From NCBI RefSeq assembly GCF_036323735.1, contig NC_086032.1:52850599-52914598 (forward strand): a DNA stretch of 64,000 bases. Reading direction: 5' to 3'. This document shows positions 60,423 through 64,000 of this stretch, piece by piece; position 1 is the first letter of the stretch, and the number at the start of each line of letters is the position of its first letter. A program made the position numbers and the translations under genes. This DNA is from Rattus norvegicus. Lineage: Eukaryota; Chordata; Mammalia; Rodentia; Muridae. Below the pieces are notes generated by a model. The model searched no databases and had not been told where the DNA came from. It saw nothing but the letters and a program-made list of their open reading frames with translations.

Positions 60423-61380
60423 TGACTCAACATATTTTTTAAAATGCTACAATACTATACATGTTAAAGGAGAAAAAATAAATGGGTTATCTCATCTTAT
60501 TTTCAGAAAATAACAACGTGGCAAGTGAAATACTTAAAGTTTTTAAATGATTACTAATAGGTGAGGGCCTTAATATTTAATGCTGTATTTTCATACTGCC
60601 CAAAAATTTACATTAAAAAGCAAGTTTCTACCATGTTCTATGAAGAATGAAAAAAAATCAATTTAGAAAAATAAACAACAGGTGCTTTCATTTTGTTCAA
60701 AAAATTCAAATTTTGCTTATTATTCAATTTTAAGTTGTAAGATATGCAAGAGACTAAAAATGTTAGATATCATAATACCTAACAAAAACATAATTTATGG
60801 TAAGAATGTAAATGTCTGTCTTTCCTCAAATTGGAAAATGTTTCAGCAATTTTTGATTTATAAAAAATTTTCACCCACATAGACACATTTTGTAGAGAAA
60901 CTGAGAAGCATAATTTGTTCCCACACCCTCAGATGTGATACACTAGCTGTGTGTGTAAAAATAGTAATCTATTTCATAATGTTCTGATTATAAAAACAAA
61001 TACATCACTCAGAAGTGCTTCGAGGCTGTCAAATTTAAATTCCTAATATTTACGGATGAACTGCATGAAATATAATTTTCTACTTAAAATTCTAAATCTT
61101 ATTATGTTGTATGTTTTCATATTCAGCAGTTACTTCTATTGGCACTGAGATTTCTAGAATGTGTTTTATATATCTAAATTGATGCAGAATTGCAGTGGAT
61201 AGTTTAAAAAATATTAAACGAACTTGAAGTTAAATGTAATATTTTCTAAAAGCTCCTTGCTTATAAAAGTAAACCTTGTATTGAACTGGCTTAAGAATGT
61301 TTACTTCACTTAAATATTCACATACACTAATCAAAACAGAAAAAAGAAAAAACTGTCCTAAATGTATTAATGACATAAAT
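60423..61380. other. No recognised feature
   Basis: Very AT-rich. The 66-codon ORF at 60682-60882 has no recognisable motif. Confidence 0.5.
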
Positions 61381-61565
61381 TATGGGCTAGTGAGATGATT
61401 TGACCTTTTAAATAATTGACACCAAGTCTGTGGTTCTGTGTGCAATGCTTGGAACACACATTATAGAAGAAACTAATTCTAGCAAACTGGCTTCTGATAT
61501 TCATAGGAAATACAGAACATGCAATACAATCATTCACATATACACAAGTAATAAATTAAATAAAT
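61381..61565 (+). mobile_element. B2/B3-type SINE, diverged
   Basis: GGGCTAGTGAGATGATTTGACC matches the tRNA-derived head (GGGCTGGTGAGATGGCTCAG-like). CTGTGGTTCTGTGTGCAATGC and CAAACTGGCTTCTGATATTC follow in the B2 body order. The tail is CACATATACACAAGTAATAAATTAAATAAATTGATAG. Confidence 0.65.
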
Positions 61566-62058
61566 TGATAGATGGATAATGTATCATAATAAATTTATAG
61601 TATAAAACTTATGTTGAATTTTCTAAAACAATATTTCTGCATTTTAGATTTTCCAAATTTCTTTAAAAGCAAAAAATTTATCTTTTTATTTGTAAGGCTA
61701 AGAAATAGTTTATATATACCATAATTTGAAAATCACAAAATAGCTGTGTTTTGCTTATATTTTATATAGAATGTATTAAATAATGTAAATATAGAATTAT
61801 CAGTAGTTATTTGGTTTTGGAAAGCTTACTGTTTTCAAATCCAGACTAAGAACTATGGCAGGCTAACTGTATGGGTTCTTCTTGCTATGTGGGCATCAAA
61901 TCAATCTGTATTGATTCTTTACTCCTACAAGCTTTACTCCTACAAGACCTCTATCACAGCAGATCTTGCAGACAGTACACCATTTCAAATAAAGGTTTTG
62001 CCAAGTATGTTCCTGTAATGAATCAAAGAAATACAGTCGTGAAGAGTCTATATATGCA
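61566..62058. other. No recognised feature
   Basis: AT-rich. The short direct repeat ACTCCTACAAG(A/C) near 61922 and 61936 is local. The ORF at 61871-62167 reads into the LTR and is not supported. Confidence 0.5.
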
Positions 62059-62064
62059 CTGTAT

Positions 62065-62469
62065 TGTTAGGAGCTGTCCGAGGAGCTGTCCTCACAGAGA
62101 TGTGAGGAGCTGTCCGAGGAGCTGTCCTCACATATGTGAGGAGCTGTCCTCACAAACTCCATTATAAGATGGCACCGGCATCCGGCAGAACGCACCTAGT
62201 AAAAAAGGCAATACGCAGGCGCCTGGTAACTTCCCTACTCAAAGGGACACGTATGTTTTGGTACGTCATCTGGCATAATTGGCAGCGACAAGTCAGAGAG
62301 TGAAACGTCCTAGGCAAGGATAGTCTCCTATATAAGGGACGGTTATTCCTCACTCTCCGTCTCCGCATTGTAAGCTTATGCTCTCCCTCTCAAGACGCAT
62401 TAAAGCTTTTCTGTAGTAGGATCCTGTGTGTGCCGCGTCGTTCCTGCTGGCGAGACGTAGCGCGGGACA
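62065..62469 (+). mobile_element. IAP-like ERVK solo LTR
   Basis: A 405-bp LTR with a perfect 6-bp duplication CTGTAT (62059-62064 and 62470-62475), as expected for class II elements. It starts TGTTAGGAGCTG and ends GCGGGACA. It has TATAAGATGGCACCGGCATCC (IAP U3-like), a TATA box CCTATATAAGGG (about 62327-62338), ATTAAA (62399-62404) as the poly(A) signal, and GTGTGTGCCGCGTCG in U5. Many CpGs are preserved, so it is relatively recent. The U3 start carries five copies of AGGAGCTGTCC (62068-62150). No internal genes remain. Confidence 0.9.
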
Positions 62470-62475
62470 CTGTAT

Positions 62476-63614
62476 AACATCTCCATCTTCAATAAGTTGT
62501 GTAAGTGATGTCTTTAGCAATGAAGCTTTGCTGTCAGTTTCTGGAGAACAACCTATATAATCTTGGCTAAAACCTGGATTGTTTGGGAATTCCTATGGGG
62601 CACTTTTGGTCCAGAGAAGAGATAGACATAACCTAGGGCCAGTGCTAGAAGTTTCATTTCATGCCAGGAGATGCCCAGGTAGGATTCTCTCTTCCTCATT
62701 ATTTGACAATTTCATTAATATCAACCTCACATATGCCTAGTTAATTTTAATTTCTCCCCTTTATTCCCTACTACAACCCCTCTCTTTTCCCCCCTCCTTA
62801 CTTCATCCTCCCAGGCCACCCTCCTGTATCCATCTATCCATGACTATTCCATCTCCCTTTCCTAATCAGTTCTGACTCTTCCTTCTAGTCTCTTTCTCTA
62901 TACTTATGCTTGTTGGAATGCATAGCTGACACTAGATAGCCCAGGGAGTTAAGAGAAAACAAATAACATTGGCCTGCAAAATTAGTGATAAAATTACTTG
63001 TAATAAAATTCTGTCATTCTCATAGGTGAGTGCCTTCTTCAGCTATAGTGAGAGAAGCTTCCTTCTGCAACAATGCGGATTATATAGAGTCCAAGAGCCA
63101 GACATTACTAGAATGAGATTTCTCCATAAAATCCTGTTCCTCTGAGTTAAGGGACTCCTGAGAAGGAGTGGGCAGAAAGAGTATAAGAAGCAGAGAGCAT
63201 TAAAGATGCCAAGAAAGCAAGCTCATATGAATTCACAGAGACGGAGGCATGCATAGGGCTGGCACATGCCTGTACTGGTTCCTTTTTATGGCTTACAGCT
63301 CATGCCTTTTATGGGTATGATCTTTATGCTATGTCTTGGTCATGTTGCTCTTGTTGGTATATTGAGTCCAAACATGAGGTGTTGGTTTTGTTTAATATTA
63401 TTGTATTTTATGCTGTTATATTTATAAAAAGTTGAATGAAGAAATGAATGAAAATCTAGCCACCTCAGCTAAAAGTTATTGATTGAACTGTCAATTATAC
63501 CTTCTGGAAGAAGGAAAATTAGTTTCTACACTAGAATGGCATTGGTTATATAAAAAAATGCAGCATAGGCCTCATATTCAGAAGAGTTGACCAACATACA
63601 AGAGACACCACGGG

Positions 63615-63615
<1 letters not shown>
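62476..63615. other. Mostly unrecognised sequence
   Basis: A pyrimidine-rich block (62750-62900) recalls the antisense 3' UTR of old L1s but is too diverged to assign. No gene is present. Confidence 0.4.

Positions 63616-63665
<50 letters not shown>
63616..63665. repeat. (GA)n microsatellite
   Basis: About 25 GA units. The RERERE stretch of the overlapping ORF is its translation. Confidence 0.97.
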
Positions 63666-63669
<4 letters not shown>

Positions 63670-64000
63670 TATGTATGCCAATTGTGATTCAGGAGCAACT
63701 AGAAATGGTTTTAGATCTCCTCAGTTACCACAGCCCCATTGGTGGGCCTCAGTGTGGCATGGCCCCAATGACTATGTGTGCTGTTCTGGAGTTCTGGTAT
63801 ACTTGATGCTGCCTCTTAATCTAAGAATAGTATGAAAACTTTGTGAAGGCTTCCAGTCCCTCACTGGACAGTATCTCTTGTATTCACAGTACTGCTCGAT
63901 CTCTTTTAGGCATTGCTATCTGAGCAGATTGATGATTGTATCACCAACCCAGAGAAGAACTTAAAATGTAGATTGTCTACAATGACTACTACCATCCTTA
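63666..64000. other. No recognised feature
   Basis: Unique-looking sequence to the window end with no supported gene. Confidence 0.5.

Noticed and set aside
62750..62900. Pyrimidine-rich block as an antisense old L1 3' UTR
   Set aside because: Composition fits but no specific landmark phrase is preserved, so assignment would be guesswork.
1..64000. CRISPR arrays, operons, prophage or bacterial defence systems
   Set aside because: The sequence is mammalian, with L1, SINE and ERV content throughout. The regular repeats present are L1 monomers and microsatellites.

Overview
The window is rodent genomic DNA, almost certainly rat (Rattus). The youngest repeats carry the rat LINE-1 (L1Rn) ORF1 and ORF2 proteins, a tandem 5' UTR monomer of about 606 bp, and the G-rich rat L1 3' UTR. 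Older Lx-type L1 3' ends, B1/B2/B3/B4-type SINEs and rodent ERV LTRs surround them. I find no host protein-coding gene, tRNA, rRNA or CRISPR array. Family names are from memory of repeat consensus sequences and were not searched.

Layout. 1-22,005: AT-rich intergenic DNA with scattered old L1 pieces, an ERVK-like LTR (731-1284) and three solo LTRs that keep their target-site duplications (TSDs): ERV1-like at 5142-5616 (4 bp) and 15279-15869 (4 bp), and ERVK-like at 13650-14197 (6 bp). The last sits inside a twin-primed (5'-inverted) L1 bounded by a 15-bp TSD (12938-14578). 22,006-35,644: two near full-length + strand L1s stacked at one site. L1-A (from 22021) has a perfect 15-bp TSD around the whole block and carries a roughly 100-bp 3' transduction. 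L1-B (28468-35521) inserted into that transduced segment with a 19-bp TSD. 35,945-57,487: a head-to-tail + strand array of five further L1s, called here G (old), F (intermediate), D (intermediate, young-type), C (young, nearly complete) and E (young, 5'-truncated). F and D both lack their 3' ends, so the array was reworked by recombination or deletion. 57,779-59,318: a minus-strand L1 3' end that forms a 1.5-kb inverted repeat with E. 59,319-64,000: mostly unrecognised sequence with a B4 SINE, a B2-type SINE, a CpG-bearing IAP-like solo LTR with a 6-bp TSD (62065-62469) and a (GA)n tract.

Coding capacity. The only complete repeat ORF is ORF1 of L1-B (357 aa, 29811-30884). ORF2 of L1-C is open for 1131 codons from within the endonuclease domain to its normal stop, but is cut off from its start by two small deletions. 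Every other ORF1 or ORF2 is broken. No element has both proteins intact, so none should be autonomous. The main interest is the insertion history: nested TSDs, two 3' transductions, twin priming, a nonsense mutation shared by A and B, and 3'-truncated L1s. I found no evidence for a new gene system.
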